Shown: positions 1-8,648, numbered from the stretch's first letter. The stretch is 64,000 nucleotides of DNA from Lutibacter sp. (GCF_016342705.1 NZ_JAEINV010000012.1:1-64000), one strand, 5' to 3'. Program-made: numbers and translations. Notes: a model not told the origin generated them from the letters alone.

Positions 1-3
1 CAA

Positions 4-33
4 AAAACCTGTGAAGATATCTTCACAGGTTTT
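4..33 (-). terminator. rho-independent terminator of rplS
   Basis: A perfect 30-base palindrome (arms AAAACCTGTGAAGAT / ATCTTCACAGGTTTT) with an A-run at 2-7 that becomes a T-run on the minus strand. It lies 55 bases past the rplS stop codon. Confidence 0.8.
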
Positions 34-88
34 CATTATTTTTTTTAATAATCGTCAACCTATTTTAGGACGACTCATGAAATTTAGA

Positions 89-439
89 CTAGCGTCTTCT
101 TTCTTGAATTCTAGCTTTTTTACCAGTTAATTCTCTAAAGTAGAAAATACGTGCTCTACGAACTCTACCTTGTTTGTTAACTTCAATTTTTTGAATTGCA
201 GGTAAATTTATTGGGAAAATACGTTCTACACCAACTGTTCCAGACATTTTTCTGATGGTAAATGTTTCAGATGCTCCAGAACCTCTTCTTTGAATTACAG
301 TACCTTTAAAAAACTGAGTACGTGTTTTTTCACCTTCTTTAATTTCATAGTATACAGTAATTGTATCTCCTGATTGAAATTGAGGCACTTCTTTTTTAGT
401 TACAAATTCGTCTTGTACAAACTTTACTAAATTTTCCAT
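89..439 (-). CDS. rplS: 50S ribosomal protein L19
   Basis: Large-subunit ribosomal protein L19, which sits at the 30S-50S interface. The 116-residue product carries the family core: the GDTITVYYEIKEG strand, the RRGSGASETFTIRKMSGTVGVER segment (interrupted here for length) and the basic end KVRRARIFYFRELTGKKAR-like. The frame is open upstream to 466, but family members begin near MENLVKFVQDEF, so the ATG at 437-439 is chosen. A TAAATTTG promoter box on the minus strand (511-518) gives rplS its own start, separate from trmD, and a strong hairpin follows the stop. The length is normal and the identity is not in doubt. Confidence 0.97.
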   Translation of the reverse strand: MENLVKFVQDEFVTKKEVPQFQSGDTITVYYEIKEGEKTRTQFFKGTVIQRRGSGASETFTIRKMSGTVGVERIFPINLPAIQKIEVNKQGRVRRARIFYFRELTGKKARIQERRR

Positions 440-510
440 TTCTATATTTTTATAAAAGTTTTTCAATAACCAACATTCACGATTTTCGTCAGAGGTTAAT
501 TTTGAGTGTG

Positions 511-518
511 CAAATTTA
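511..518 (-). promoter_or_regulatory. TAnnTTTG (-7) promoter box of rplS
   Basis: The minus strand reads TAAATTTG, an exact match to the Bacteroidota -7 element TAnnTTTG, about 72 bases upstream of the chosen rplS start and just past the trmD stop. No clear -33 element was checked. Confidence 0.5.
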
Positions 519-528
519 ATAAAAAAGA

Positions 529-1206
529 TTAGTCTTCCAACAAATCTGGTCTTATTTTTTTTGTTCTTTCAAAAGATTGTTCATTTCGCCAATCTTCTAT
601 TTTTGGAAAGTTACCTGATAATAGGATGTCTGGAACCTTAAGTCCTTTATATTCAGAAGGTCTAGTGTACACTGGAGGCGATAATAAATTGTCTTGAAAA
701 CTATCTGTTAATGCAGAAGTTTCATCACCTAAAACTCCAGGAATTAATCTAATAATTGTATCACATAAAACCGCGGCGCCTAATTCTCCGCCACTTAATA
801 CATAATCGCCAATTGAAACTTCTTTGGTAATGAATAAATCTCTAACGCGCTGATCTACACCTTTGTAATGTCCGCAAAGAATTATTATATTTTCTTTTAA
901 TGAAAGTGTATTTGCTATTTGCTGATTTAAAGTTGGGGCATCTGGAGTCATATAAATAACTTCATCATACGTTCTTTCTGCTTTTAACTTAGAAATGCAT
1001 TTATCTATTGGTTCAATCATTAAAACCATTCCTGCGCCACCGCCAAACTGATAATCGTCTATTTTTCCGTAATCATTTAACGCGTACGTTCTAAGGTCGT
1101 GAAAATGAACTTCAACTAAATTTTTGTCAATAGCACGTTTAATAATTGAATATTCAAACGGACTTTTTATTAATTCTGGTGAAACGGTAATGATATCAAT
1201 TCGCAT
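529..1206 (-). CDS. trmD: tRNA (guanine-N1)-methyltransferase TrmD
   Basis: Methylates G37 of tRNAs using S-adenosylmethionine, which prevents frameshifting. The 225-residue protein has the SPOUT trefoil-knot features of TrmD: an N-terminal [12 protein letters not shown] strand, [13 protein letters not shown] near residue 55, [14 protein letters not shown] near 110, and the SAM-binding [14 protein letters not shown] loop near 132, followed by the short helical C-terminal domain. It lies upstream of rplS in the same direction, the common trmD-rplS order. A promoter box ends only four bases before the start codon, so the mRNA may have almost no leader. Confidence 0.97.
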   Translation of the reverse strand: MRIDIITVSPELIKSPFEYSIIKRAIDKNLVEVHFHDLRTYALNDYGKIDDYQFGGGAGMVLMIEPIDKCISKLKAERTYDEVIYMTPDAPTLNQQIANTLSLKENIIILCGHYKGVDQRVRDLFITKEVSIGDYVLSGGELGAAVLCDTIIRLIPGVLGDETSALTDSFQDNLLSPPVYTRPSEYKGLKVPDILLSGNFPKIEDWRNEQSFERTKKIRPDLLED

Positions 1207-1210
1207 GTTG

Positions 1211-1218
1211 CAAATGTA
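1211..1218 (-). promoter_or_regulatory. TAnnTTTG promoter box of trmD
   Basis: The minus strand reads TACATTTG, an exact consensus match, and its last base is four bases from the trmD ATG (1204-1206). Transcription would begin at or next to the start codon. Confidence 0.55.
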
Positions 1219-1263
1219 AATCTTTTAATTTGAAAGTTGAAAATGAAAAGTTGAAAAGAATGA

Positions 1264-2112
1264 TTAAACCAAAGTTGCTTTGATCATTCTGTCAACGTCG
1301 TAAAAATCTTTTTTCAAAATGCAGTTTTTAAAGCCTTTTTGCTCTAGTAAAAGTGTTATTTCATCACCCAAGTATTGATTGATTTCAAAATATAAACTGC
1401 CATTTTTTGTTAAATTATGTATAGCTAAATCTGCAATTTTATTGTAAAATATTAAAGGATCATTATCTTTTACAAAAAGCGCTAAATGAGGTTCATTGTC
1501 AACAACATTTTTTTGCATTAATTCTTTTTCTAATTCTCTAATGTAAGGTGGGTTACTTACTATAATGTCATATTTTTCTTGTAAAATTTCAATATCTAAA
1601 ATATTAGCTTCTACAAAATTGATATTTACATTGTTTTTTAGGGCATTTGTTTCGGCAACTTTTAATGCTTCAGTAGAAACGTCAACAGCATATATTTGTG
1701 CTTTTGGAAAAAATTTAGCTAATGAAATAGCAATACAACCGCTACCTGTTCCAAAATCTAAAATTTTTAATTCCGATTCATTTTTATAGTCATTTACAAT
1801 CCAATTTACCAACTCTTCTGTTTCTGGACGAGGAATTAAAACACTATTATTTACTTTAAAAATAAGTCCGTAAAATTCTGTTTCACCAATAATATATTGA
1901 ATTGGAACCTGTTTTTTTAATTCTGATAAAGCATTTTGAAGATAATTTAAATCAACTTCGTTTATTATAAACTCTGGTTGAAGCGCTACTTCAATTCTCG
2001 TTAAGTGTAACTTGAATTTTGATAATAAATTAAAAAATGATTGTATTTCAGTTTCAGGAAATAATTCTGAAAGTTCAGAAAAAAAATATTTTTTAAATTG
2101 TAATAGTCTCAT
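1264..2112 (-). CDS. prmC: peptide chain release factor N5-glutamine methyltransferase PrmC
   Basis: Methylates the glutamine of the GGQ motif in release factors RF1 and RF2. The 282-residue protein has an N-terminal helical domain, the hinge motif IPRPETE at 93-99, the SAM-binding DFGTGSGC at 119-126 and the catalytic NPPY at 187-190, which is diagnostic for N5-glutamine methylation. Its start codon shares one base with the stop codon of the upstream acetyltransferase (2112), so the two are probably translated together. Confidence 0.95.
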   Translation of the reverse strand: MRLLQFKKYFFSELSELFPETEIQSFFNLLSKFKLHLTRIEVALQPEFIINEVDLNYLQNALSELKKQVPIQYIIGETEFYGLIFKVNNSVLIPRPETEELVNWIVNDYKNESELKILDFGTGSGCIAISLAKFFPKAQIYAVDVSTEALKVAETNALKNNVNINFVEANILDIEILQEKYDIIVSNPPYIRELEKELMQKNVVDNEPHLALFVKDNDPLIFYNKIADLAIHNLTKNGSLYFEINQYLGDEITLLLEQKGFKNCILKKDFYDVDRMIKATLV

Positions 2113-2603
2113 TATAAATCATTAAGCATCCATAAATTACACGAATAATGACCTGTATCTCCCATTGGAGCATCTAAGTCTTTAAAACCAACCTTTCTGT
2201 AAAGTTTTCTAGCATCTTGCATATAAGGTAAGGTTTCTAAATAGCAGTGTTCAAAACCGTATTCTTTAGCTTTTTTTAAGCAAATGTCCATCATTTTACT
2301 TCCTAAACCAATTCCTCTCGCTTCTGGTAAAAAATACATTTTTTGTAACTCACAAACGTTACCAGAATAATTGTCAAGTTGTTTAATGCCAGCACCTCCA
2401 AAAATTTCTCCATTTTTTTCAACAACAAAGTAAATTGCTTTTTCAATTGTATAGGCTTCAAACAATGTGTCTAAAATTTTATCGGCATATGCAGTTCCCA
2501 CTTTTGGAACTCCAAATTCAATTAAAACTGATCGAATTGCTGTTGCTATTTTTGAATTATCTTCAGGTTTAATTTCTCTAATTAGAAAGTTGTTAAGAGT
2601 CAT
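2112..2603 (-). CDS. GNAT-family N-acetyltransferase
   Basis: A 163-residue GCN5-related acetyltransferase with unknown acceptor. The acetyl-CoA-binding segment is visible as MYFLPEARGIGLGSKMMD (the R/Q-x-x-G-x-G/A pattern) near residues 90-105, followed by the YLETLPYMQDARKLYRKVGF C-terminal signature of the fold (shown here up to 20 residues). It overlaps prmC by one base. Its start is only a few bases from the divergent ribD start, so their promoters must overlap. The fold is certain; the substrate cannot be told from sequence. Confidence 0.85.
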   Translation of the reverse strand: MTLNNFLIREIKPEDNSKIATAIRSVLIEFGVPKVGTAYADKILDTLFEAYTIEKAIYFVVEKNGEIFGGAGIKQLDNYSGNVCELQKMYFLPEARGIGLGSKMMDICLKKAKEYGFEHCYLETLPYMQDARKLYRKVGFKDLDAPMGDTGHYSCNLWMLNDL

Positions 2604-2625
2604 TTTAATGTACTATTTTTACAAC

Positions 2626-3675
2626 GTGAATATACACGAAAAATATATAAAACGTTGCATACAATTGGCAAAAAGTGGTTTGGGAACCACATATCCTAAT
2701 CCAATGGTTGGCAGTGTAATAGTTTTAAATGATAAAATTATTGGTGAAGGCTGGCATAAAAAGGCAGGAGAACCGCATGCTGAAGTGCACGCAATAAACT
2801 CGGTAAAGGAAAAAAACCTGTTGAAAAAGGCAACTATTTATGTAAGTTTAGAGCCTTGTTCGCATTATGGGAAAACACCGCCGTGCGCAAATTTAATTGT
2901 TGAAAGTGGTATTAAAAAAGTAGTTATTGGCATTGTAGATAGCAATAGTAAAGTGAGTGGAAAAGGAGTAAAACATTTAATAGAAAACGGTTGTGATGTA
3001 GCGGTTGGAATTTTAGAAAAAGAGTGTTTTAATTTGAATAAACGATTTTTTACGTTTCATAAATACAAACGACCATTTGTTATTTTGAAATGGGCAGAAA
3101 CCACAGATGGTTTTATTGATAAAATTAGAACTGAAAACTCGGATAATTCTCCAAATTGGATTTCTAATACTTATTCTCAGCAATTAGTTCATAAAATGAG
3201 AGCTGAAGAACAAGCAATTTTAGTAGGAACAAACACAGCTTTAAATGATAATCCTAGTTTAACAGTTAGAAATTGGACAGGAGAAAACCCAATACGAATT
3301 GTTTTAGATAGAAGCACTAAAATTCCGAAAGCATATAATTTATTAAATGGAAACACCAAAACCATTGTTTTTTCTGAAGTAAAACATAATATTGATTCTG
3401 AAAAAAATGTAATTTTTGAACGGATTGATTTCAATAAAAATGTCACAGAACAAGTGTGTGAAGTTTTATATAATTATGAAATTCAATCGGTAATTATAGA
3501 AGGAGGGAAGCAAACTTTACAAAGTTTTATAGATGCTAATTTATGGGATGAAGCTTTTGTTTTTATTGGAGATGTTACATTTAATGAAGGGTTGTCAGCT
3601 CCCAACATTAAAAAAGCACCATTTAAAACGGTGGTAATTTTAAATGATACTTTAAAAGTTTTTAAAAACTATTAG
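2626..3675 (+). CDS. ribD: bifunctional riboflavin biosynthesis protein RibD (deaminase/reductase)
   Basis: Carries out the second and third steps of riboflavin synthesis: deamination of the pyrimidine intermediate and reduction of its ribosyl side chain. The N-terminal deaminase domain shows the zinc site HAEVHAI and PCSHYGKTPPC, and the C-terminal reductase domain contains the WAETTDGFIDK and VGTNTALNDNPSLTVR motifs. I prefer the GTG at 2626 (fMet-NIHEKYIKRC), because family members begin here and a near-consensus promoter box (TATTTTTA, 2614-2621) ends four bases upstream. An in-frame ATG at 2608 would add six residues. The stop touches that of the convergent asparaginase-like gene. Confidence 0.93.
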   Translation: MNIHEKYIKRCIQLAKSGLGTTYPNPMVGSVIVLNDKIIGEGWHKKAGEPHAEVHAINSVKEKNLLKKATIYVSLEPCSHYGKTPPCANLIVESGIKKVVIGIVDSNSKVSGKGVKHLIENGCDVAVGILEKECFNLNKRFFTFHKYKRPFVILKWAETTDGFIDKIRTENSDNSPNWISNTYSQQLVHKMRAEEQAILVGTNTALNDNPSLTVRNWTGENPIRIVLDRSTKIPKAYNLLNGNTKTIVFSEVKHNIDSEKNVIFERIDFNKNVTEQVCEVLYNYEIQSVIIEGGKQTLQSFIDANLWDEAFVFIGDVTFNEGLSAPNIKKAPFKTVVILNDTLKVFKNY

Positions 3676-4728
3676 TTAGTTGGTTTTTTCAAACATTTCA
3701 ACTTTAGTTTCGCCAGTAGATTTTTTATAGCCTCTAAACATTCCTGTTGAGTTAAAATCCCAATAAACATCGCCATTTTTATCTAATAAAATCATTCCAC
3801 CTTCACCACCTAATGGCCCAATTTGATTGAAAAGTACTTCGTGCAATGCTTCAGCAGGAGATAAACCTTTGTATTTGATTAAACTAGATACTTCGTGAGC
3901 GGCAACAGTTCTAATAAAATATTCACCAGTTCCTGTAGCTGAAATTCCACAAGTTAAATTATTGGCATACGTTCCGGCTCCAATAATTGGAACATCACCA
4001 ATTCTACCATATTTTTTGTTGGTCATTCCGCCAGTAGAAGTTCCGGCAGCAATATTTCCATTTTTATCAATAGCAACAGCGCCAACAGTTCCAAATTTAT
4101 GATCATCAATTAATTCATTATTTATTAAAAATGCAGTATGATCTAATTTCGTTTTTTCTTTTCCTTGAAGTTCTTTTAACTGATTCATTCTTTTTTCAGT
4201 AAAAAAGTACGAACTATCTACCATTTCAATACCGTATTTAGCGGCTAAAATTTCAGCTCCTTTTCCAGATAGTAACACGTGAGAAGAGCTATCCATTACA
4301 ATTCTGGCTGCTAAAATCGGATTTTTTATATGGTTAACATTGGCAATTGCCCCTGCATTTAAGGTTTTTCCATCCATAATGGCAGCGTCCATTTCTTGAT
4401 TTCCTTCGCTATTATAAACAGCACCTTTTCCAGCATTAAAAAGCGGTGAATCTTCCATAATATTAATCGCTGCTTGTACGGCATCTAAAGAAATTCCTCC
4501 TTTTTCTAAAATAGCGTAACCAGCTTTCAAAGCTTCTTCAAGCTTAAGCGTATAGGCTTCTTGTTGTTCTTCTGTAAAATATTCTTTTTTAATTCCACCA
4601 GCTCCACCATGTATAACAATAGCAAAAGAATTTGGTTCTCTAGTAGTTGTATCTTCTTTTAAATTGCTTTTTTGGTTGCAACTAGCCAAAATGAATGCTA
4701 AAACAACTACATAAAATAAATTTTTCAT
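3676..4728 (-). CDS. iaaA: lipoprotein isoaspartyl peptidase / L-asparaginase (Ntn-hydrolase type 2)
   Basis: A plant-type asparaginase/isoaspartyl dipeptidase of 350 residues that cleaves itself to expose an N-terminal threonine. The nucleophile is visible in KFGTVGAVAIDKNGN (Thr214), with the substrate-binding GTSTGGMTNK and GAGTYAN loops after it and the HGGAGGI motif at 40-46. The N-terminus is a lipoprotein signal (lipobox LASC, Cys17), so the enzyme is exported and membrane-attached, as in the related flavobacterial glycosylasparaginase. It could also act on glycosylasparagine; sequence alone does not decide this. Confidence 0.9.
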   Translation of the reverse strand: MKNLFYVVVLAFILASCNQKSNLKEDTTTREPNSFAIVIHGGAGGIKKEYFTEEQQEAYTLKLEEALKAGYAILEKGGISLDAVQAAINIMEDSPLFNAGKGAVYNSEGNQEMDAAIMDGKTLNAGAIANVNHIKNPILAARIVMDSSSHVLLSGKGAEILAAKYGIEMVDSSYFFTEKRMNQLKELQGKEKTKLDHTAFLINNELIDDHKFGTVGAVAIDKNGNIAAGTSTGGMTNKKYGRIGDVPIIGAGTYANNLTCGISATGTGEYFIRTVAAHEVSSLIKYKGLSPAEALHEVLFNQIGPLGGEGGMILLDKNGDVYWDFNSTGMFRGYKKSTGETKVEMFEKTN

Positions 4729-4748
4729 ATTGATTTGTATTAATTACT

Positions 4749-4756
4749 CAAATATA
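4749..4756 (-). promoter_or_regulatory. TAnnTTTG promoter box of the asparaginase gene
   Basis: The minus strand reads TATATTTG, an exact consensus match, 20 bases upstream of the start codon at 4728. Confidence 0.45.
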
Positions 4757-4793
4757 TTCATTTTTAAATAGAAATTTTAAAACTTAGAATTGA

Positions 4794-4801
4794 TATATTT
4801 G
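4794..4801 (+). promoter_or_regulatory. TAnnTTTG promoter box of the YigZ gene
   Basis: TATATTTG on the plus strand, an exact consensus match. It places transcription start near 4805, upstream of the conserved reading frame that lacks a standard start codon before 4872. Confidence 0.45.
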
Positions 4802-4820
4802 TTTCTTTAAATCACTAGTT

Positions 4821-5435
4821 ATTTTAGAAAAAGATACATATAATACTATTAAAGCAGCTGTTGGAGATGCTTTGTATAAAGAGAAAGGAAGTAAATTTAT
4901 TGGGTTTGCTTTTCCTGTAACTTCTGAAGATGAGGTAAAAATTTATATAGAAGAATTGAAAAAGAAGCATCATTCCGCAAGGCATTGGTGTTATGCTTGG
5001 CAAATGGGTATAGAAGAAATTCAATACAGAGCAAATGATGATGGAGAGCCAAATAATTCTGCGGGTCAGCCTATTTATGGCCAAATTTTATCAAATGAAA
5101 TTACAAATGTATTGGTAGTTGTTGTGCGTTATTTTGGTGGGACAAAGTTAGGTGTTGGTGGTTTGATAAGTGCTTATAAAACAACAGCAAAATTAATTTT
5201 AGATGAAGCCAAAATAATTGAAAAAACAATAGATGTTCATTTTCAACTAAATTTTGAATATGTAGATATGAACAAAGTTATGAGAATAATAAAAGAACAT
5301 AACATTGAAATTCTGCAACAGAAAATGGCATTAAATTGTGAATTTTTAATTTCAATTAGAAAAAAATACGCTGCTATTGTACAGCAATCTTTTGAAGATT
5401 TAAGATGTTTAAAAATTAAAGAGATTACAGAATAA
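4821..5435 (+). CDS. YigZ/IMPACT family protein, start codon unclear
   Basis: Member of the YigZ/IMPACT family, whose biochemical role is poorly defined. Family motifs are KEKGSKFIGFAFPV, HHSARHWCYAWQ, DDGEPNNSAGQPI and VVVRYFGGTKLGVGGL, followed by a ferredoxin-like C-terminal half. The first standard start codon in frame is TTG at 4872, but that starts inside the conserved region. The frame is open back to 4794 and encodes LEKDTYNTIKAAVGDALYK, which matches the usual N-terminus of the family. No ATG, GTG or TTG precedes it, so I start at the ATT at 4821 as the best guess. The 3' end overlaps the convergent thioesterase gene by 11 bases. Confidence 0.85.
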   Translation: MLEKDTYNTIKAAVGDALYKEKGSKFIGFAFPVTSEDEVKIYIEELKKKHHSARHWCYAWQMGIEEIQYRANDDGEPNNSAGQPIYGQILSNEITNVLVVVVRYFGGTKLGVGGLISAYKTTAKLILDEAKIIEKTIDVHFQLNFEYVDMNKVMRIIKEHNIEILQQKMALNCEFLISIRKKYAAIVQQSFEDLRCLKIKEITE

Positions 5436-5832
5436 ATTTTTCAATTTTTTCTAAAATCGCAGGTGGAATTCTCATAGGTCTGTTTGTTTTCATGTTCACA
5501 AAAACTAATGTTGAATTGGCAGTTGTTAATAAATCACCTTTCTCATTTCTTAATTCATACTCAAAATCAATTTTTGCGGTTGGTTTTTTAATTAAGGTTG
5601 TTTTTAAAGAGAGTAAATCGTCATATTTTGCAGGGTTCAAGAAATTTGTATTTAGACTAATTACAGGTAACATAATTCCTGACTCTTCCATATTTTTATA
5701 GGTAATTCCTAATTCTCTTAACCATTCTGTCCTACCTAACTCAAAGTATTGCGCATAGTTTCCATGGTAAACAAAACTCATTTGGTCAGTTTCTCCGTAT
5801 CTTACTCTAAATTTAATTATATTTGATAACAT
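5425..5832 (-). CDS. YbgC-like acyl-CoA thioesterase (hotdog fold)
   Basis: A 135-residue single hotdog-domain thioesterase of the 4-hydroxybenzoyl-CoA thioesterase/YbgC group. The active-site helix region reads RYGETDQMSFVYHGNYAQYF, containing the conserved aspartate, His and Asn-Tyr of the family. Such enzymes hydrolyse acyl-CoA thioesters; the chain specificity cannot be predicted. The 3' end overlaps the convergent YigZ gene by 11 bases. Confidence 0.88.
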   Translation of the reverse strand: MLSNIIKFRVRYGETDQMSFVYHGNYAQYFELGRTEWLRELGITYKNMEESGIMLPVISLNTNFLNPAKYDDLLSLKTTLIKKPTAKIDFEYELRNEKGDLLTTANSTLVFVNMKTNRPMRIPPAILEKIEKFIL

Positions 5833-5997
5833 TTTTATTTTTTTAAAATGTTATGTTACGTAAAAAAAAAATAATAATCAATAGGTATTTTATTTTTTTA
5901 TGATGAAAAATATTCACATTTTTGTAATACCAAAAACATTTAGGGTTTACTCTAAATTATCGGCTTAAATAAACATTAAAATACGATTTAACCAACA

Positions 5998-7425
5998 ATG
6001 ACTAAAACTGCTTCATCAGTTTGGAAGGAATGCCTATCTTTTATACAGGATAATATTAAGCCGCAAGCATATAAAACTTGGTTTGAGCCGATTAAGCCAA
6101 TAAAATTATCTGGCGAGGCATTAACCATACAAGTACCAAGTAAATTTTTTTACGAATGGTTGGAAGAGCATTATATTAAATTGTTAAGAGTTGCATTATT
6201 GAAGCAATTAGGTGAAGATGCTAAATTGATTTATGATGTTAGAATGGAAAATAACTACAGTAGTAATAATCCACATACTGTAAAGTTTCCTAGTTCCAAT
6301 AGAAACCCAATTAATCCACAGGGAGTTAACGTTCCGATAGATTTAAATAAGCGAGAGTTGAAAAATCCGTTTATTATTCCAGGTATTCAAAAAGTTAAAA
6401 TTGAATCTCAATTAAATCCAAATTACAATTTTGAAAGTTTTGTGGAAGGAGATTCAAATAGGTTAGCGCGTTCTGCAGGAATGGCAGTAGCAAATAAGCC
6501 TGGAGGTACATCATTTAATCCATTATTAATTTATGGAGGTGTTGGTTTAGGTAAAACACATATTGCACACGCAATTGGTGTTGAAATTAAAGATAAATAT
6601 CCGGACAAAACGGTATTATACATATCTTCTGAAAAATTTACACAACAATATATAGATTCTGTAAAAGGAAATACGCGTATAGATTTCATTCATTTTTATC
6701 AAATGATTGATGTTTTAATTATTGATGATGTTCAATTTTTATCGGGTAAAACGGGAACTCAAGATGTATTCTTCCATATTTTCAACCATTTACATCAAAA
6801 TGGTAAACAGGTAATTTTAACATCTGATAAAGCACCTGTAGACATGCAGGATATTGAACAACGTTTATTGTCTCGTTTTAAATGGGGATTGTCTGCGGAG
6901 CTACAAGCACCTGATTATGAAACACGTGTATTAATTTTACAAAATAAATTATATCGTGATGGTGTTGAAATGCCAGATGAAATAGTTGAATATATTGCAA
7001 AGCATATAAAATCAAACGTGCGTGAATTGGAAGGAGTTTTAATCTCTATGATTGCACAAGCATCTTTTAATAGAAAAGAGTTTACGTTAGTATTAGCAAA
7101 ACAAATTGTTGATAAGTTTGTAAAAAACACCAAACGTGAAGTTTCTATTGAATATATTCAAAAAATTGTATCTAATTATTTTGAATTAGATGTTGCAACA
7201 TTGCAATCTAAAACTAGAAAGCGCCACATTGTTCAAGCACGTCAATTGGCTATGTATTTTGCTAAAAGAATGACCAAAGCTTCATTGGCAAGTATTGGGT
7301 CTCAAATAGGTAAAAGAGACCATGCAACTGTACTTCACGCTTGTAAAACTGTTGATAACTTAACAGAAACAGACAAGCAATTTAAAAAATACGTTGAAGA
7401 CATTACGAAGAAGCTTACTTTTTAA
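5998..7425 (+). CDS. dnaA: chromosomal replication initiator DnaA
   Basis: Binds DnaA boxes and opens the replication origin. The 475-residue protein has all four domains: an N-terminal domain I starting SVWKECLSFIQDNI, a variable linker at about 80-140, the AAA+ ATPase with Walker A GGVGLGKTH near 180 and Walker B VLIIDDVQF, and the C-terminal DNA-binding helix with the signature GKRDHATVLHACKTV. The 165 bases upstream hold no cluster of DnaA boxes, so the gene need not mark the origin. The phosphatase and methyltransferase genes follow closely. Confidence 0.98.
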   Translation: MTKTASSVWKECLSFIQDNIKPQAYKTWFEPIKPIKLSGEALTIQVPSKFFYEWLEEHYIKLLRVALLKQLGEDAKLIYDVRMENNYSSNNPHTVKFPSSNRNPINPQGVNVPIDLNKRELKNPFIIPGIQKVKIESQLNPNYNFESFVEGDSNRLARSAGMAVANKPGGTSFNPLLIYGGVGLGKTHIAHAIGVEIKDKYPDKTVLYISSEKFTQQYIDSVKGNTRIDFIHFYQMIDVLIIDDVQFLSGKTGTQDVFFHIFNHLHQNGKQVILTSDKAPVDMQDIEQRLLSRFKWGLSAELQAPDYETRVLILQNKLYRDGVEMPDEIVEYIAKHIKSNVRELEGVLISMIAQASFNRKEFTLVLAKQIVDKFVKNTKREVSIEYIQKIVSNYFELDVATLQSKTRKRHIVQARQLAMYFAKRMTKASLASIGSQIGKRDHATVLHACKTVDNLTETDKQFKKYVEDITKKLTF

Positions 7426-7434
7426 ATAAATTTC

Positions 7435-7896
7435 ATGACAAGAATATTAATGGTTTGTTTAGGTAACATTTGCCGTTCACCATTAGCAGAAGGGATTTTA
7501 AAATCTAAAGTATTTAGTTTTAAAACTTTTGTTGATTCTGCGGGCACCGGTGCTTACCATATTGGAAAAAAACCAGACCCTCGTTCCATATCAATTGCAA
7601 GCATAAATGGATTGGATATTACTGACCAACGTGCTAGAAAATTTACTATTGAAGATTTTGATAGCTTCGATTTAATTTATGCAATGGATAATTCTAACTT
7701 TCATAATATTATTGATTTAGCTAGAAATGATGAGGATAAATCTAAAGTAAAACTTATTTTAAACGAAGTTTTTCCAGACGAAAATTTAGATGTGCCAGAT
7801 CCATATTATGGTGGAGAATTTGGGTTTAAAAATGTATATAAAATGTTAGATGAAGCCTGTGATGTAATTTCAAAAAAAATAAATCCAAATGTCTAA
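7435..7896 (+). CDS. low-molecular-weight protein-tyrosine phosphatase
   Basis: A 153-residue cytoplasmic phosphatase. The P-loop CLGNICRS begins at Cys8 (nucleophile) with Arg14 binding phosphate, and the general acid is the Asp of the VPDPYYGGE loop near residue 123. These enzymes dephosphorylate tyrosine kinases or protein arginine phosphate; the target here is unknown. It lies 9 bases after dnaA and overlaps the following methyltransferase by 8 bases, suggesting co-transcription. Confidence 0.93.
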   Translation: MTRILMVCLGNICRSPLAEGILKSKVFSFKTFVDSAGTGAYHIGKKPDPRSISIASINGLDITDQRARKFTIEDFDSFDLIYAMDNSNFHNIIDLARNDEDKSKVKLILNEVFPDENLDVPDPYYGGEFGFKNVYKMLDEACDVISKKINPNV

Positions 7897-8605
7897 AAAT
7901 AAAGGATCTTTATATTTAATACCAACTACTTTAGGTGATTGTGACCCTTTAGATGTTTTGCCATTAACTGTAAAAAGAGCTATTGAGACTTTAGATAATT
8001 TTATAGTTGAAAATGAAAAAACTGCAAGGAAGTTTATAAAAAGCATTACACCTGAGAAATCACAACCATCTTTAAAACTTTTTAAATTAGATAAATACGC
8101 TGATCCAATGGAGGTTTTAACGTATTTAGATGTTTGTGAAGAAGGTATTTCTGTCGGCTTGTTATCTGAAGCAGGTGTACCTGCAATTGCAGATCCTGGA
8201 GCTGATATAGTGAAGTTAGCCCACGAAAAAGGAATTAAGGTAATTCCGTTAGTGGGACCTTCATCAATAATTCTTGCCATGATGGCTTCTGGATTTAATG
8301 GGCAAAATTTCGCTTTTAATGGGTATTTACCAATTGATGCTTCAGAAAGAAAAGTAGCATTAAAAAACTTAGAGAAATTATCCCTAGAGAAAAATCAATC
8401 TCAAATATTTATTGAAACTCCGTATAGAAATGATAAGTTTTTACAAGATTTAAAATCTATATTACATCCTGTAACAAGATTATGTGTTGCTTGTGATGTT
8501 ACATTGCCTTCAGAATATATTAAGACTTTAAATATCCAAGATTGGAAATCTGAAAATCCAGATTTGCATAAAAGACCTGCAATATTTATAATTCATAGAG
8601 AATAA
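7889..8605 (+). CDS. tetrapyrrole-methylase-type SAM methyltransferase (RsmI-like)
   Basis: A 238-residue SAM-dependent methyltransferase of the tetrapyrrole (corrin/porphyrin) methylase fold, closest to RsmI, which methylates the 2'-OH of C1402 in 16S rRNA. Visible landmarks are GSLYLIPTTLGDCDP at the start, GLLSEAGVPAIADPG near 92-106 and PLVGPSSIILAMMASG near 119-134. It is about 45 residues shorter than standard RsmI and its N-terminal motif differs (PTTLGD rather than PTPIGN), so it may be a paralogue with another target. Confidence 0.85.
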   Translation: MSKNKGSLYLIPTTLGDCDPLDVLPLTVKRAIETLDNFIVENEKTARKFIKSITPEKSQPSLKLFKLDKYADPMEVLTYLDVCEEGISVGLLSEAGVPAIADPGADIVKLAHEKGIKVIPLVGPSSIILAMMASGFNGQNFAFNGYLPIDASERKVALKNLEKLSLEKNQSQIFIETPYRNDKFLQDLKSILHPVTRLCVACDVTLPSEYIKTLNIQDWKSENPDLHKRPAIFIIHRE

Positions 8606-8637
8606 AAAAAGGCTAAACAATTGTTTAGCCTTTTTTT
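8604..8637. terminator. bidirectional terminator
   Basis: A perfect 34-base palindrome: an A-run, then GGCTAAACAA/TTGTTTAGCC, then a T-run. It lies between converging genes, so it can stop transcription in both directions. Confidence 0.9.
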
Positions 8638-8648
8638 ATCGTTCTATT

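Noticed and set aside
5833-5997. possible replication origin next to dnaA
   Set aside because: Only one near match to a DnaA box (ATATTCACA) was seen; no cluster and no clear unwinding repeat.
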